51,953 nucleotides of DNA, taken from assembly GCA_014377625.1 (NCBI GenBank), contig JACMPG010000349.1, positions 1-51,953 on the forward strand, in the 5' to 3' direction. The position numbers and the translations under genes were made by a program. Positions 33,552-42,822 of this stretch are shown here, piece by piece (position 1 is the first letter of the stretch; each line of letters starts with the position of its first letter). The notes under the pieces are model-generated. The model did no database searches and was not told where the DNA came from. It worked only from the letters and a program-made list of their open reading frames with translations. The stretch is from Spirosoma sp. GTDB taxonomy: Bacteria; Bacteroidota; Bacteroidia; Cytophagales; Spirosomataceae.

Positions 33552-34985
33552 ATGACAAACAACTGGAATAGACGCGAATTTCTTCAGAAAACAAGTGCTG
33601 CCACGCTGGCGGCTCTGGCGGCCGGCGCGCCCGTTGCCAGTCTGGTGTCGGGATGTGCTGGTAATGCCAAGACAACCCGGCGGGGCACGGCCGACACCGT
33701 TATTCTGCTCTGGATGGCGGGCGGCATGGCCCACACCGAAACCTTCGACCCCAAACGCTTTACGCCCTACACCACGGGCATGGAAGGCAACCGGGTACTG
33801 AGCACGTTTAAATCCGTGCCGACGGTACTGGACGGCATTCACTTTTCCGACGGGTTACAATCCATCGGTAAGGTCATGGATCGGGGTACGCTCATCCGCT
33901 CCTACGTAGCCGCCGACATGGGGCACATCCTGCACTCGCGGCATCAGTATAACTGGCACACCTGCTACGAACCGCCCCAGACCGTGGCCGCTCCGCACAT
34001 TGGCGCGTGGATTGCCAACCAGTTAGGCCCTAAAAATCCGGTTATTCCAGCCTTCATCGACATCGGCCAGCGGTTTACGCTGGGCGAGGGCGAAGAGTTG
34101 AAAGCCTTCCACACGTCGGGCTTTCTGGGGAATGAATTTGGCCCGTTTTTTATTCCTGACCCCAGTCAGGGCATGGAGAGCGTTCGGCCTCCGGTGGGTA
34201 TGGATGCCCGGCGGTTTGAACGGCGCAACCAGCTTTACAACGAATTAATTAAAAATGGGCCGGTGGGTGAGTTTGGCTCCGACTACCAGAAAGAGTCACT
34301 GCGGCAGTCGATGGAGCAGGCCTACCGGCTGCTGAAATCGCCCGAAGCCAAAGCGTTCGACCTGAGTAGCGAACCCAAAGCGAGTTACGACATCTACAAC
34401 ACAGGTCGTTTTGGGCTGGGCTGCCTGATGGCCCGCCGACTGACGGAACAAGGGGCGCGGTTTATCAGCGTTACCACCGAGTACGAACCGTTCAAGGGCT
34501 GGGATACCCACGAAAACGGCCACACGCGGATGGAGAACATGAAGTGCCAGATTGACGGACCCATTGCCCAACTGATTCTGGATCTGGAAAAGACTGGCCA
34601 TCTGGACCGGACCCTGGTTATTCTGGCCAGCGAGTTCAGCCGCGATATGATGGTGGAAGGTCGCCCGGATGCCACCGTGCGGGAGCAGGTTAATCAACCT
34701 GACGTCTTGAACGACCCTAAGTTTTACGGAATGCACCGCCACTTTACCGATGGCTGCTCGGTGCTGATGTTTGGCGGGGGCGTCAAAAAAGGCTCGGTGT
34801 ACGGAAAAACTGCCGACGAACGGCCCTGCAAAACCATCGAGAACCCGATTCATATCGACGGGCTTCACCAGACTATTTATCACGCGCTGGGTATTGACCC
34901 CGAAACACAGTATGAAGTAGAAAAACGGCCTTTTTATACCACCCCCGACGGCAAAGGCAAAGCCGTAATGGACTTGTTAGTGTAA
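33552..34985 (+). CDS. Tat-exported DUF1501 protein, probable lipoprotein
   Basis: A 477-residue DUF1501 protein, a family in the alkaline phosphatase/sulfatase superfamily with no established reaction. The N-terminus is a Tat signal (NRREFLQKTSAATLAALA) ending in the lipobox LVSGC with Cys35, so it may be lipid-anchored outside the inner membrane. Family features include VILLWMAGGMAHTETFDPK at the start of the mature part and KGWDTHENGHTRMENM near residue 318. TLVILASEFSRDMMVEGRPD and the His-rich YGMHRHFTDGCSVLMFGGG come later and are likely metal-site regions. It sits between two cytochrome/DUF1549 genes, the constant pairing seen in this family. The second DUF1501 protein at 37389 is a distant paralogue. 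Confidence 0.87.
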   Translation: MTNNWNRREFLQKTSAATLAALAAGAPVASLVSGCAGNAKTTRRGTADTVILLWMAGGMAHTETFDPKRFTPYTTGMEGNRVLSTFKSVPTVLDGIHFSDGLQSIGKVMDRGTLIRSYVAADMGHILHSRHQYNWHTCYEPPQTVAAPHIGAWIANQLGPKNPVIPAFIDIGQRFTLGEGEELKAFHTSGFLGNEFGPFFIPDPSQGMESVRPPVGMDARRFERRNQLYNELIKNGPVGEFGSDYQKESLRQSMEQAYRLLKSPEAKAFDLSSEPKASYDIYNTGRFGLGCLMARRLTEQGARFISVTTEYEPFKGWDTHENGHTRMENMKCQIDGPIAQLILDLEKTGHLDRTLVILASEFSRDMMVEGRPDATVREQVNQPDVLNDPKFYGMHRHFTDGCSVLMFGGGVKKGSVYGKTADERPCKTIENPIHIDGLHQTIYHALGIDPETQYEVEKRPFYTTPDGKGKAVMDLLV

Positions 34986-35036
34986 TGGAGTAATTGTCAT
35001 TACGGGTCATGTAATGGTTATCAATAATCGTATTAG

Positions 35037-37382
35037 ATGAAAAGGCTGTCCTACTACTTACTGGCCCTGACGCTCGCCATTCTAGGATTCATGCAGTCCT
35101 GCGCGAAGCAGTCCTCATCGCTGGCGGATAACGAAAAGATACCGGAGGTAGTCAGCTACAACTTCGACATCCGGCCCATTTTGTCGGATAAATGCTCGAC
35201 TTGCCACGGGCCAGATGCCAACAAACGGGAAGCCGGTCTGCGGCTCGACGACCCCGAAAGTGCGTTCAGGGCGTTGAAAGAACACCCAACGGCCCACGCT
35301 TTGGTAGCCGGGAAACCCGAACTCTCGGAAGTGTTTCGGCGCATTTCAACACCCGATACGTCTCTTCTGATGCCGCCCCCCAACTCCGGGCTGAAGCTCT
35401 CGGCGCGCGAAATCAACCTGATCGAGAAGTGGATTAAACAAGGGGCCACCTACGAAAAACACTGGGCGTTTGTCGCGCCGAAAGCCCCCAAACTGCCCGC
35501 CGTTGATCAGGACAAGTGGCCCAAAAATGAAATCGACTACTTCATCCTGCAAAAGATGGAGGATAAGGGACTAAAGCCCAACGAAGAAGCCGACAAAGAA
35601 CGCCTGCTGAAACGCCTAAGCCTCGACCTCACCGGCCTCCCCCCCGACCTGCCCCTGATGGATGCGTTCATGGCGGATAACAGCCCCAACGCTTACGGAA
35701 AAGTGGTCGATGCGTTGCTGAAACGACCAGCCTACGGCGAGAAAATGGCTCTCCACTGGCTCGATGTGGCCCGCTACGCCGATTCGCACGGGTATCAGGA
35801 CGATGGCTACCGAACCCAATGGCCCTGGCGCGACTGGGTCATTAATGCCTACAACAAAAACCTGCCCTATGCCGAGTTCGTGACCAAACAACTGGCGGGT
35901 GACCTCATGGCCGACCCCAACGGCTGGGGCGGGCCGGGTACGCCCACCAAAGAGCAACTACTGGCTACGGGCTTCAACCGAAACCACAAAATAACGGAAG
36001 AGGGCGGCACTATTCAGGAAGAGTACCGGGCTATGTACGTCACCGACCGCACGGACATGTTTGGCAAGGGGCTGATGGGCATTACAATGGAGTGCGCCCA
36101 TTGCCACGACCACAAATACGACCCGTTTTCGCAGAAAGAGTACTACAAACTCTTCGCATTTTTTAACAACGTGAAGGAAGTGGGCATGGAGTCGGTAATT
36201 GGCGGGCCAAATACGTACGCTAAAAAGCCGCTCATGGAAATCTGCGACGAAGACGTACAGGGCATTTTGTCCTTCGTCAACAAGCTGGACACCAATAGGC
36301 TAATCGTTTCGGTGATGGGTGATTTAGACACCACCCGCAGCACGTTCATTTTTAACCGGGGCGTGTACGACGACCACGGCGACGAAGTACAACCCGGCAC
36401 ACCGGCTTCTATTCTGCCTTTCTCCGACAAGTATCCCAAAAATCGCCTGGGACTGGCGAAGTGGATGTTCGACCGAAAAAATCCGCTCACGGCGCGGGTG
36501 TATGTCAACCAACTCTGGCAGGAGTTTTTTGGGACGGGCATCATACGAACAGCGGGTGATTTTGGGATGCAGGGCGAACTCCCCTCCCACCCCGAACTGC
36601 TCGACTGGCTGGCGGTCGATTTTATGAATCACGGCTGGAACATCAAGCGATTGGTAAAGCAGATGGTTACGTCGGCCACCTACCGGCAGTCGGCAGTGGT
36701 GAGTAAGGAGAAGTTGCAGACCGACCCGAACAATCGACTGCTGGCGCGTGGCCCGCGTTACCGCATCGAAGCAGAATTTGTGCGGGATTTAGTGCTAAGC
36801 AGCAGCGGTCTGCTAAACCGGCGCATTGGCGGACCGAGCGTGAAACCCTACCAGCCACCGGGCCTGTGGGAAGGGGCTACATCGGGCCGGGGGCTGCTGT
36901 CTATGTACGTGCAGGACCACGGCGACAAACTCTACCGACGGGGTATGTACACGCTCATCAAACGCACCGTACCGCCCCCGTCGATGGCTATTTTTGATGC
37001 CAGCAACCGCGACCTCTGCGAAGTGCGCCGACTCAAAACCAACACGCCCCTGCAGGCTCTGGTCATGCTCAACGACCCCACCGTACTGGAGGCCTCGCGG
37101 GTACTGGCCGCCAAACTATTACAGGAAAAAAGCGGTACCGAGGCCAAAATCAATAAAGCCTTCCGGCTAATTGTGGCCCGCAAACCCACCGAAAAGGAAG
37201 TAGCCGTTTTATCGGAATACTACCGAAGCGAGCTGAAAAATCTAACCAGACCCCACGCCGAAAAAGCGTTGGCAGTGGGTGAATACCCCATTCCTAAAAC
37301 GCTGGACAAAGTGCAGTTAGCAGCTATGATGCGGATTGTTTCGACGATTTATAACCTGGAAGAGACCATCACCAAGTCCTGA
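35037..37382 (+). CDS. c-type cytochrome lipoprotein with DUF1549 and DUF1553 domains
   Basis: A 781-residue exported protein with a lipobox (FMQSC, Cys22). The planctomycete-type cytochrome domain has the haem site CSTCH near residue 53 (SDKCSTCHGPDANKREAGLRL). DUF1549 follows from about 160 (NEIDYFILQKMEDKGLKPNE) and carries a second haem-type motif, CAHCHDHKYDPFSQKEYY, near 352. DUF1553 starts near 475 (NRLGLAKWMFDRKNPLTARV) and ends in the helical tail SALS-type region after RLKTNTPLQALVMLND. Unlike the cytochrome at 30998 it has no membrane helices beyond the signal, so it should be anchored by lipid. The next gene, a DUF1501 protein, starts 6 bases after its stop, indicating tight co-translation. 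Confidence 0.9.
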   Translation: MKRLSYYLLALTLAILGFMQSCAKQSSSLADNEKIPEVVSYNFDIRPILSDKCSTCHGPDANKREAGLRLDDPESAFRALKEHPTAHALVAGKPELSEVFRRISTPDTSLLMPPPNSGLKLSAREINLIEKWIKQGATYEKHWAFVAPKAPKLPAVDQDKWPKNEIDYFILQKMEDKGLKPNEEADKERLLKRLSLDLTGLPPDLPLMDAFMADNSPNAYGKVVDALLKRPAYGEKMALHWLDVARYADSHGYQDDGYRTQWPWRDWVINAYNKNLPYAEFVTKQLAGDLMADPNGWGGPGTPTKEQLLATGFNRNHKITEEGGTIQEEYRAMYVTDRTDMFGKGLMGITMECAHCHDHKYDPFSQKEYYKLFAFFNNVKEVGMESVIGGPNTYAKKPLMEICDEDVQGILSFVNKLDTNRLIVSVMGDLDTTRSTFIFNRGVYDDHGDEVQPGTPASILPFSDKYPKNRLGLAKWMFDRKNPLTARVYVNQLWQEFFGTGIIRTAGDFGMQGELPSHPELLDWLAVDFMNHGWNIKRLVKQMVTSATYRQSAVVSKEKLQTDPNNRLLARGPRYRIEAEFVRDLVLSSSGLLNRRIGGPSVKPYQPPGLWEGATSGRGLLSMYVQDHGDKLYRRGMYTLIKRTVPPPSMAIFDASNRDLCEVRRLKTNTPLQALVMLNDPTVLEASRVLAAKLLQEKSGTEAKINKAFRLIVARKPTEKEVAVLSEYYRSELKNLTRPHAEKALAVGEYPIPKTLDKVQLAAMMRIVSTIYNLEETITKS

Positions 37383-37388
37383 CGACGT

Positions 37389-38843
37389 ATGGAAAAGGAA
37401 ATCTTAGAACACGGCCTGAATTTTAACCGTCGGCGGTTTTTGTCGCGGATGAGTCTGGGCCTGGGCAGTGTGGCGTTGGGCTCCCTGCTGATGCCCGATT
37501 TATTCCGCAGTAGCGGAGCCGACGAGGACGGGTTTACGCCCGGTATGCCGCACTTCGCCCCCAAAGCCAAACGGGTTATTTACCTGTTTCAGAACGGTGC
37601 GCCCTCGCAGCAGGAGCTGTTCGACTATAAACCCAAACTGCGCGAATTGATGGGGCAGGATTTACCCCCCTCCGTGCGGGGCACGCAGCGACTGACGGGC
37701 ATGACAGCCAATCAGAAGGAGTTTCCGCTGGTGGGTTCGTTTGTCGATTTCAAGCAGTACGGCGAGTCGCGGGCCTGGGTGAGCGATTTGATGCCCTACA
37801 CCGCGGGGGTGGTAGACGATTTGTGCTTCGTAAAATCCATGTACACCGAAGCCATCAACCACGACCCGGCCCTGACCTTTATTCAAACCGGCTCGCAGCA
37901 GGGCAACCGGCCCAGCATGGGCGCGTGGCTGAGTTACGGGCTGGGTAACGAAAACAAAAACCTACCCGCCTTCACGGTATTGCTCTCGCGCGGCATTGGC
38001 AACGGGCAGGGCGTGTATTCCAAACTGTGGTCCAACGGGTTTCTGGATTCCGTCCATCAGGGCGTTCAGTTCAGCAAGGGCGAAGACCCCGTCCTGTACC
38101 TGCGCGACCCCGAAGGCATGACCCGCACCGAACGCCGGGCCATGCTCGACAATCTGGCCCAGTTGAACGACCTATCGTACCAGGAATTCGGCGACCCTGA
38201 AATTGCGGCCAAGGTGCAGCAGTACGAAATGGCGTACCGGATGCAAACCGCCGTGCCAACCGTGCTGGACGTATCAAAAGAGCCGGACGACATCATTAAA
38301 CTCTATGGACCGGACTGCCTGGTACCTGGCACGTTTGCCGCCAACTGTTTAATGGCCCGTAAGCTGTCCGAAAATGGCGTTCGATTTGTGCAGCTGTACC
38401 ATCAGGGCTGGGACCAGCACGGTAACCTGCCGTTCGAGATTGCCAAACAGGCCAAAGATGTCGATCAGGCATCGGCGGCTTTGATTACGGACCTCAAACA
38501 GCGCGGTTTACTAGATGAGACGCTGGTTATCTGGGGGGGCGAATTTGGCCGCACCAGCTACACGCAGGGCAAACTCACCAAAGACAACTACGGGCGCGAC
38601 CACCACCCGCGCTGCTTCACCATCTGGATGGCCGGTGGGGGCATCAAACCGGGCATCGTTTATGGCGAAACCGACGAAATGGGCTATAACATTGCCCAGA
38701 ACCCCGTCCACGTCCACGATTTTCAGGCCACGGTACTGAATCAGCTGGGGCTGAATCACGAGAAATTAGTCTTTAAATATCAGGGCCGCCGGTTCCGACT
38801 GACGGACGTGTCCGGCAAGGTGATTCACGACATTATTGCCTAA
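37389..38843 (+). CDS. Tat-exported DUF1501 protein
   Basis: A 484-residue DUF1501 protein with a Tat signal at the N-terminus (NFNRRRFLSRMSLGLGSVAL) and no lipobox. The mature part begins with KAKRVIYLFQNGAPSQQELF, typical of the family. Later come HQGWDQHGNLPFEIAKQAKD, LVIWGGEFGRTSYTQGKLTK and YGRDHHPRCFTIWMAGGG, stretches with clustered Asp, His and Glu that resemble a metal site of the alkaline-phosphatase superfamily. The activity is unknown. It starts 6 bases behind the cytochrome lipoprotein and ends 7 bases before the next ATG, so these three genes are tightly linked. It is closer to planctomycete DUF1501 proteins in its motifs than is the copy at 33552. Confidence 0.9.
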   Translation: MEKEILEHGLNFNRRRFLSRMSLGLGSVALGSLLMPDLFRSSGADEDGFTPGMPHFAPKAKRVIYLFQNGAPSQQELFDYKPKLRELMGQDLPPSVRGTQRLTGMTANQKEFPLVGSFVDFKQYGESRAWVSDLMPYTAGVVDDLCFVKSMYTEAINHDPALTFIQTGSQQGNRPSMGAWLSYGLGNENKNLPAFTVLLSRGIGNGQGVYSKLWSNGFLDSVHQGVQFSKGEDPVLYLRDPEGMTRTERRAMLDNLAQLNDLSYQEFGDPEIAAKVQQYEMAYRMQTAVPTVLDVSKEPDDIIKLYGPDCLVPGTFAANCLMARKLSENGVRFVQLYHQGWDQHGNLPFEIAKQAKDVDQASAALITDLKQRGLLDETLVIWGGEFGRTSYTQGKLTKDNYGRDHHPRCFTIWMAGGGIKPGIVYGETDEMGYNIAQNPVHVHDFQATVLNQLGLNHEKLVFKYQGRRFRLTDVSGKVIHDIIA

Positions 38844-38850
38844 ACGAGTA

Positions 38851-41043
38851 ATGAGCAACAAGATAATCGGCTGGGCCGAGCAGGGCCTGTTTGCGGTAAG
38901 CGTATTTATTGGGTTTCTGCTGCTGTTTGAAAGCCAGCTTGTGGTACCCGTCTGGCTGCAACCCGTTGGCCGGATGCACCCGTTGCTGCTGCATTTTCCG
39001 CTGGTTATGTTGCTCCTGGCCGTCGGGCTGGAAGCGTTCCGGTTTGGCGCAACCCCCGAAACCAGCGCGGTATATAAAAAACTGGCGGCTACTCTGTTGC
39101 TGGCGGGCACGCTGTTGGCTGCGGTTGCGGTTATCATGGGCTTGTTGCTGTCCAAAGAAGTGGGTTATACCGGCGAGGTGGTCGTCTGGCATAAGTGGGC
39201 GGGTGTGGGCGTGTTTTTTCTGGCCACGCTGCTTTACTGGAGCCGTAACAAGTCGTGGTATTCGCCCATGGTGGCCCGGACGGGCGCGGTGCTGATGGGG
39301 CTGGTGCTGACTGGCGCGGGCCATTACGGTGCGGCTCTTACCCACGGGACCGATTTCATTACGGCCCCCATGGCGCAGTATCAGAAAAAAGTGCCGGTCG
39401 ATGTGCAGCAGGCCGTTGTTTTTGCCGATGTGATTCAACCCATTTTTGAGCAGAAGTGCATTACCTGCCACAATGCCAACAAGTTAAAGGGCGAACTGGC
39501 CCTGCACGATGCCGCATCGGTACAGAAAGGTGGCAAAACGGGGAAGCTGTTCGTGGCCGGTAAGCCCGACATCAGTTTACTGCTGCAACGGATTCACCTG
39601 CCGATGGATGAGAAGAAACATATGCCCCCGACCGGGAAAGCCCAATTGACCCCTGCCGAAATTCGTCTGCTATCGCTCTGGGTGAAAGGCCAGGCCAATC
39701 CAGGCGGGGCAGACTTTAATAAACGGGTGCTCGACCTACCGGCTTCGGATTCACTGCGGATGATGGCCGTTGCGCTGTTTACCCCCATTAAACCGGCAGA
39801 ACCCGAATTTGACTTCAAAGCGGCTGATGATGAGACCGTCAAAAAACTAAATACCGACTACCGAACCGTTGCGTTCCTGGCCAAAGAGTCGCCCGCGCTG
39901 GCCGTGAATCTGTACAACAAAGCGACGTATTCAGCCGGGCAGCTTAAAGAACTGAGTGCCGTTAAAAAGCAGGTCGTCTCGCTGAATCTGAACAAGTTAC
40001 CAGTGAAAGATGCCGACCTGACGTACATTGGTCAGTTGGAGAACCTGCAACGGTTAGACCTGAACTTTACCGACGTAACGGGCAAGGGACTACGCGAACT
40101 GCTACCGCTGAAGCACCTCGAAAGCCTGGCCCTGTCGGGTACCAAAACCACATACGCCGATTTGAACGGGCAGCTACCGAATTTCAAGAAGCTAAGAGCC
40201 CTGACACTCTGGGAAACCGGCATAACGAGCGGGGAAATCGAGAAACTCCGAAAAGCCAATCCCGGTATTCAGATTATTGCCGGTTTCGATGGCGACAAGA
40301 GCGCGCCTATCCGGCTCAATGTGCCGCAGATGGCCAACAATTCGCCCATTTTCAGCGAGTCGATTCGGGCACAGATCATCCATCCCGTCAAAGGCGTCCA
40401 GATTCGCTACACCACCGACGGCACCGAACCGGACAGCATCAACTCGCCCATTTTCGACAAAAGCGTTCTATTGACAAAACCAACAAGTATCAACGCAAAA
40501 GCCTATAAGTCAGGCTGGTACAGCAGTCCGGTAGTTACGTTCGACTACTACAAACGTACCCACAAGCCGGATAGCGCGACATTGCTGTATCCGCTCAATC
40601 CGGTACATCTGGCTGCCGGAGCCAACACGTTTTTCGATAACCGACTCGGTACGTTCACGGCCAACAGCCCCGCATGGGCCAACAACTGGGCGGGTTTCCG
40701 GGCTAACCCAATGGGTCTGATTACCGAATTTAAAAAGCCGGTTCGGGTGAGTTCGGTGGCATTACGGATTATGGAAGAAGAAGAGACGGGGATTTTCCCG
40801 CCGGAGGTAATTGAAATATGGGGTGGTACCAGTCGGGAGACCCTGAAACTCATCGCGACGATGAAACCGGAGCAACCCACCCAGAAACGCCCCCACCTTT
40901 TGAAAGCGATTACCTGCACGTTTGCCCCTCAAACGGTGTCATACCTGAAGATTTTCGCCAGGCCCGTCAGCAAAATTCCCGACTGGCATGCGAGTAAGGG
41001 CGGAAAGGCATTGCTCCTGGTTGACGAGGTGCTGATTAATTGA
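38851..41043 (+). CDS. Multidomain membrane c-type cytochrome with leucine-rich and chitobiase-C-type domains
   Basis: A 730-residue protein. It begins with four membrane helices of DUF2231 type (VGRMHPLLLHFPLVMLLLAV; AGHYGAALTHGTDF) and then a cytochrome domain with the haem site CITCH near residue 203 (FEQKCITCHNANKLKGELAL). Residues ~375-470 form short leucine-rich repeats (LENLQRLDLNFTDVTGKGL; LKHLESLALSGTKTTYADL). Residues ~480-565 match a chitobiase/hexosaminidase C-terminal fold (IRYTTDGTEPDSINSPIF), and the C-terminus looks discoidin-like. The chain ends in a probable carbohydrate- or surface-binding region outside the membrane. The ATG at 38851 is preferred; a TTG at 38836 would overlap the upstream gene. 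It lacks DUF1549/1553. A decayed copy of its 3' end lies at 15612-15787. Confidence 0.85.
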   Translation: MSNKIIGWAEQGLFAVSVFIGFLLLFESQLVVPVWLQPVGRMHPLLLHFPLVMLLLAVGLEAFRFGATPETSAVYKKLAATLLLAGTLLAAVAVIMGLLLSKEVGYTGEVVVWHKWAGVGVFFLATLLYWSRNKSWYSPMVARTGAVLMGLVLTGAGHYGAALTHGTDFITAPMAQYQKKVPVDVQQAVVFADVIQPIFEQKCITCHNANKLKGELALHDAASVQKGGKTGKLFVAGKPDISLLLQRIHLPMDEKKHMPPTGKAQLTPAEIRLLSLWVKGQANPGGADFNKRVLDLPASDSLRMMAVALFTPIKPAEPEFDFKAADDETVKKLNTDYRTVAFLAKESPALAVNLYNKATYSAGQLKELSAVKKQVVSLNLNKLPVKDADLTYIGQLENLQRLDLNFTDVTGKGLRELLPLKHLESLALSGTKTTYADLNGQLPNFKKLRALTLWETGITSGEIEKLRKANPGIQIIAGFDGDKSAPIRLNVPQMANNSPIFSESIRAQIIHPVKGVQIRYTTDGTEPDSINSPIFDKSVLLTKPTSINAKAYKSGWYSSPVVTFDYYKRTHKPDSATLLYPLNPVHLAAGANTFFDNRLGTFTANSPAWANNWAGFRANPMGLITEFKKPVRVSSVALRIMEEEETGIFPPEVIEIWGGTSRETLKLIATMKPEQPTQKRPHLLKAITCTFAPQTVSYLKIFARPVSKIPDWHASKGGKALLLVDEVLIN

Positions 41044-41102
41044 CCCGTCCCGGGCATGACTTTCGCACCCGACCTCAAGCTGTGGACCAATGCCCGCTTA
41101 TG

Positions 41103-41915
41103 TCAAAACCCGATTGAATTGCCCCCATCTACGGGCAGCGAAGCACCGGTAACGTAGCAGGCGGCTTCGGAAGCCAGAAAAACAGCCGCCCAGCCAATGT
41201 CCTGCGGCTTCCCAAACTTACCCATCGGCGTCCGGCGCATGGCGCGGTCAAACCGTTCGGGGTCGCCCCCCATCGCGGTTTTGCTCATGGCCGTTTCGAT
41301 GAAACCCGGCGCAATGGCATTGACCCGAACCCCCCTACCCGAAAACTCCGACGCCAGCACCTTTACCATGCCCTCTACACCCGATTTGGACGCGGCATAA
41401 GCCGCCACCCGGTCAATACCGTAGTAGGCAGCCATGGATGAGATCATGATAATGGAGCCACGGCCCCGGTCAATCATTCGACGGGCGCAGCTGCGTGTCA
41501 GGCTGAACAGCGAATTCAGGTTCGTGTGTACGATTCGGTCAAAATCCTCGTCCGTAACTTCCAGAGCCGGCTTTTTCATGTTGACCCCCGCATTATTGAC
41601 TAAAATATCGATAGGTCCGTAAGTGGTTTCGATGTTGTTCACCAGCTCATCGAGCCGGGCGCGTTCGGTTACGTCGTTGACCATGTAATAAGCTTTCTCG
41701 CCCAGCATAGCGATAGCTTCCTGAAGCGGTTGCTCGCGCCTGCCCGTGATGACGACCCGCGCACCAGCCGCCACCATACACCGGGCAATGTCGAACCCAA
41801 TGCCGCTGCCCCCGCCCGTGATGAGGGCCAGTTTACCATCGAGTGAAAAAACGGATGGAAACGCGTACTGACCCTCTGTCTGGCCGTCGGTCTGCTTATC
41901 AGATTCCTGATTCAT
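41103..41915 (-). CDS. Short-chain dehydrogenase/reductase, possible fructuronate reductase
   Basis: A 270-residue classical SDR. The cofactor motif is LITGGGSGIGFDIARCMV (residues 32-49), followed by ILVNNAGVNMKKPA. The catalytic residues lie in SSMAAYYGIDRVAAYAASKS, where the Tyr and Lys of YxxxK are present. The C-terminus (ACYVTGASLPVDGGNSIGF) is typical of gluconate 5-dehydrogenase-like SDRs. It is the last gene of an operon with UxuA and a hexuronate-type transporter. SDRs in such operons can reduce D-fructuronate to D-mannonate, the UxuA substrate, in place of UxuB. That role is inference; related SDRs act on many polyols. A hydrophilic Gln/Asp-rich tail of about 20 residues precedes the fold. 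Confidence 0.85.
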   Translation of the reverse strand: MNQESDKQTDGQTEGQYAFPSVFSLDGKLALITGGGSGIGFDIARCMVAAGARVVITGRREQPLQEAIAMLGEKAYYMVNDVTERARLDELVNNIETTYGPIDILVNNAGVNMKKPALEVTDEDFDRIVHTNLNSLFSLTRSCARRMIDRGRGSIIMISSMAAYYGIDRVAAYAASKSGVEGMVKVLASEFSGRGVRVNAIAPGFIETAMSKTAMGGDPERFDRAMRRTPMGKFGKPQDIGWAAVFLASEAACYVTGASLPVDGGNSIGF

Positions 41916-41930
41916 AAAAATTGGTTAGAT

Positions 41931-41964
41931 TGTCATGCTGACCGGTCCGCCGGTCAGCATGACA
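41931..41964. repeat. Palindromic intergenic repeat, short form
   Basis: TGTCATGCTGACCGG at 41931-41945 and its exact reverse complement at 41950-41964 enclose the 4 bases TCCG. It lies in the 58-base gap between the ThuA gene and the SDR gene. Confidence 0.8.
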
Positions 41965-41973
41965 GATACAGAA

Positions 41974-42822
41974 CTACCGCAACGGTGTATCGCGGGAGTC
42001 GGCGTAAGCTTTGGAGAAGTCTATTTTCCTGACCTGACCCGCTACGTGCCGAATACCCTGAAAAATATGCTGAACGAACACCGGGTCTTCGTAATCCAGT
42101 TTGTTATGGCCCAGCGTGGTACACCAGGTATAGCCCCCGTCGAAATTATAGTACCAGACCGACGGGTACAGGTTCGAATACAGTCCCCTGAACGCCTTTA
42201 TTTTGGCCGAATCGCCCGGCATGAGTGAACCGATATCGCTGGCCATAATTACGGTAGGACCCGGCACCAGGTCTTTGGTAAAGTAGAGTTCATCTTCCTT
42301 CTCCCAAACGGCGGGCAACCCCTGAACGGACGGGTGCCGTGAGTCGATCTTCACTATGTTGATTTTCTGGAAGGGCGGGTGCCAGGCAAAGGTGCCGCCA
42401 ATCATGCCTTTGAACCAGTCCCAGTTGCGCTCGGTGCCCATAACCGAATGGATACCCACAAATCCGCCCCCGGCTTCAACGTACCGCCGAAACGCCAGTC
42501 GCTGCCCATCGGTATCAAATACATCGTTGTTGGTACTCGGAAAGATCAGCGTAGTGTACTGCTTCAGATTCGCTTCGGTAAACACCGCTGGCTGATCCGA
42601 CACATCAACTGCGAACCCATACTGTTTACCCAGTTTCTGGATGCACTGCACCGCATTTGGGATATTGTCATGCACGTAGCCCTTACCATTTTTGGTATAG
42701 ACCAGCACCTTTACGCGCTTCCAGTTCACGCCATCGTCGGCCCATCCGGCAACAGGGGCCAGAACAATCATGAACAGGGCGATAAGCAACGATACGGTTC
42801 CGTTTTTCAGTTGCGTACTCAT
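41974..42822 (-). CDS. Exported ThuA-like protein
   Basis: A 282-residue ThuA-domain protein with a signal peptide (residues 1-28, cleavage near GWADD). The core shows KVLVYTKNGKGYVHDNIPNA, TTLIFPSTNNDVFDTDGQRL, GGGFVGIHSVMGTERNWDWF and NIVKIDSRHPSVQGLPAVWE. The last is the usual ThuA segment around HP-hydrolysis-like folds. The class-I glutamine-amidotransferase-like fold is clear, but its reaction in bacteria is not settled. ThuA proteins often travel with Gfo/Idh/MocA enzymes in sugar-oxidation clusters, as here. Its ATG overlaps the TGA of the upstream oxidoreductase (ATGA), indicating translational coupling and hence a shared task. Confidence 0.87.
   Translation of the reverse strand: MSTQLKNGTVSLLIALFMIVLAPVAGWADDGVNWKRVKVLVYTKNGKGYVHDNIPNAVQCIQKLGKQYGFAVDVSDQPAVFTEANLKQYTTLIFPSTNNDVFDTDGQRLAFRRYVEAGGGFVGIHSVMGTERNWDWFKGMIGGTFAWHPPFQKINIVKIDSRHPSVQGLPAVWEKEDELYFTKDLVPGPTVIMASDIGSLMPGDSAKIKAFRGLYSNLYPSVWYYNFDGGYTWCTTLGHNKLDYEDPVFVQHIFQGIRHVAGQVRKIDFSKAYADSRDTPLR

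Noticed and set aside
41044-41102. A terminator hairpin between the convergent operons (CGGGCAT at 41051 with ATGCCCG at 41090)
   Set aside because: The 7-base stem has a 32-base loop and no T-run, so it is too weak to call.
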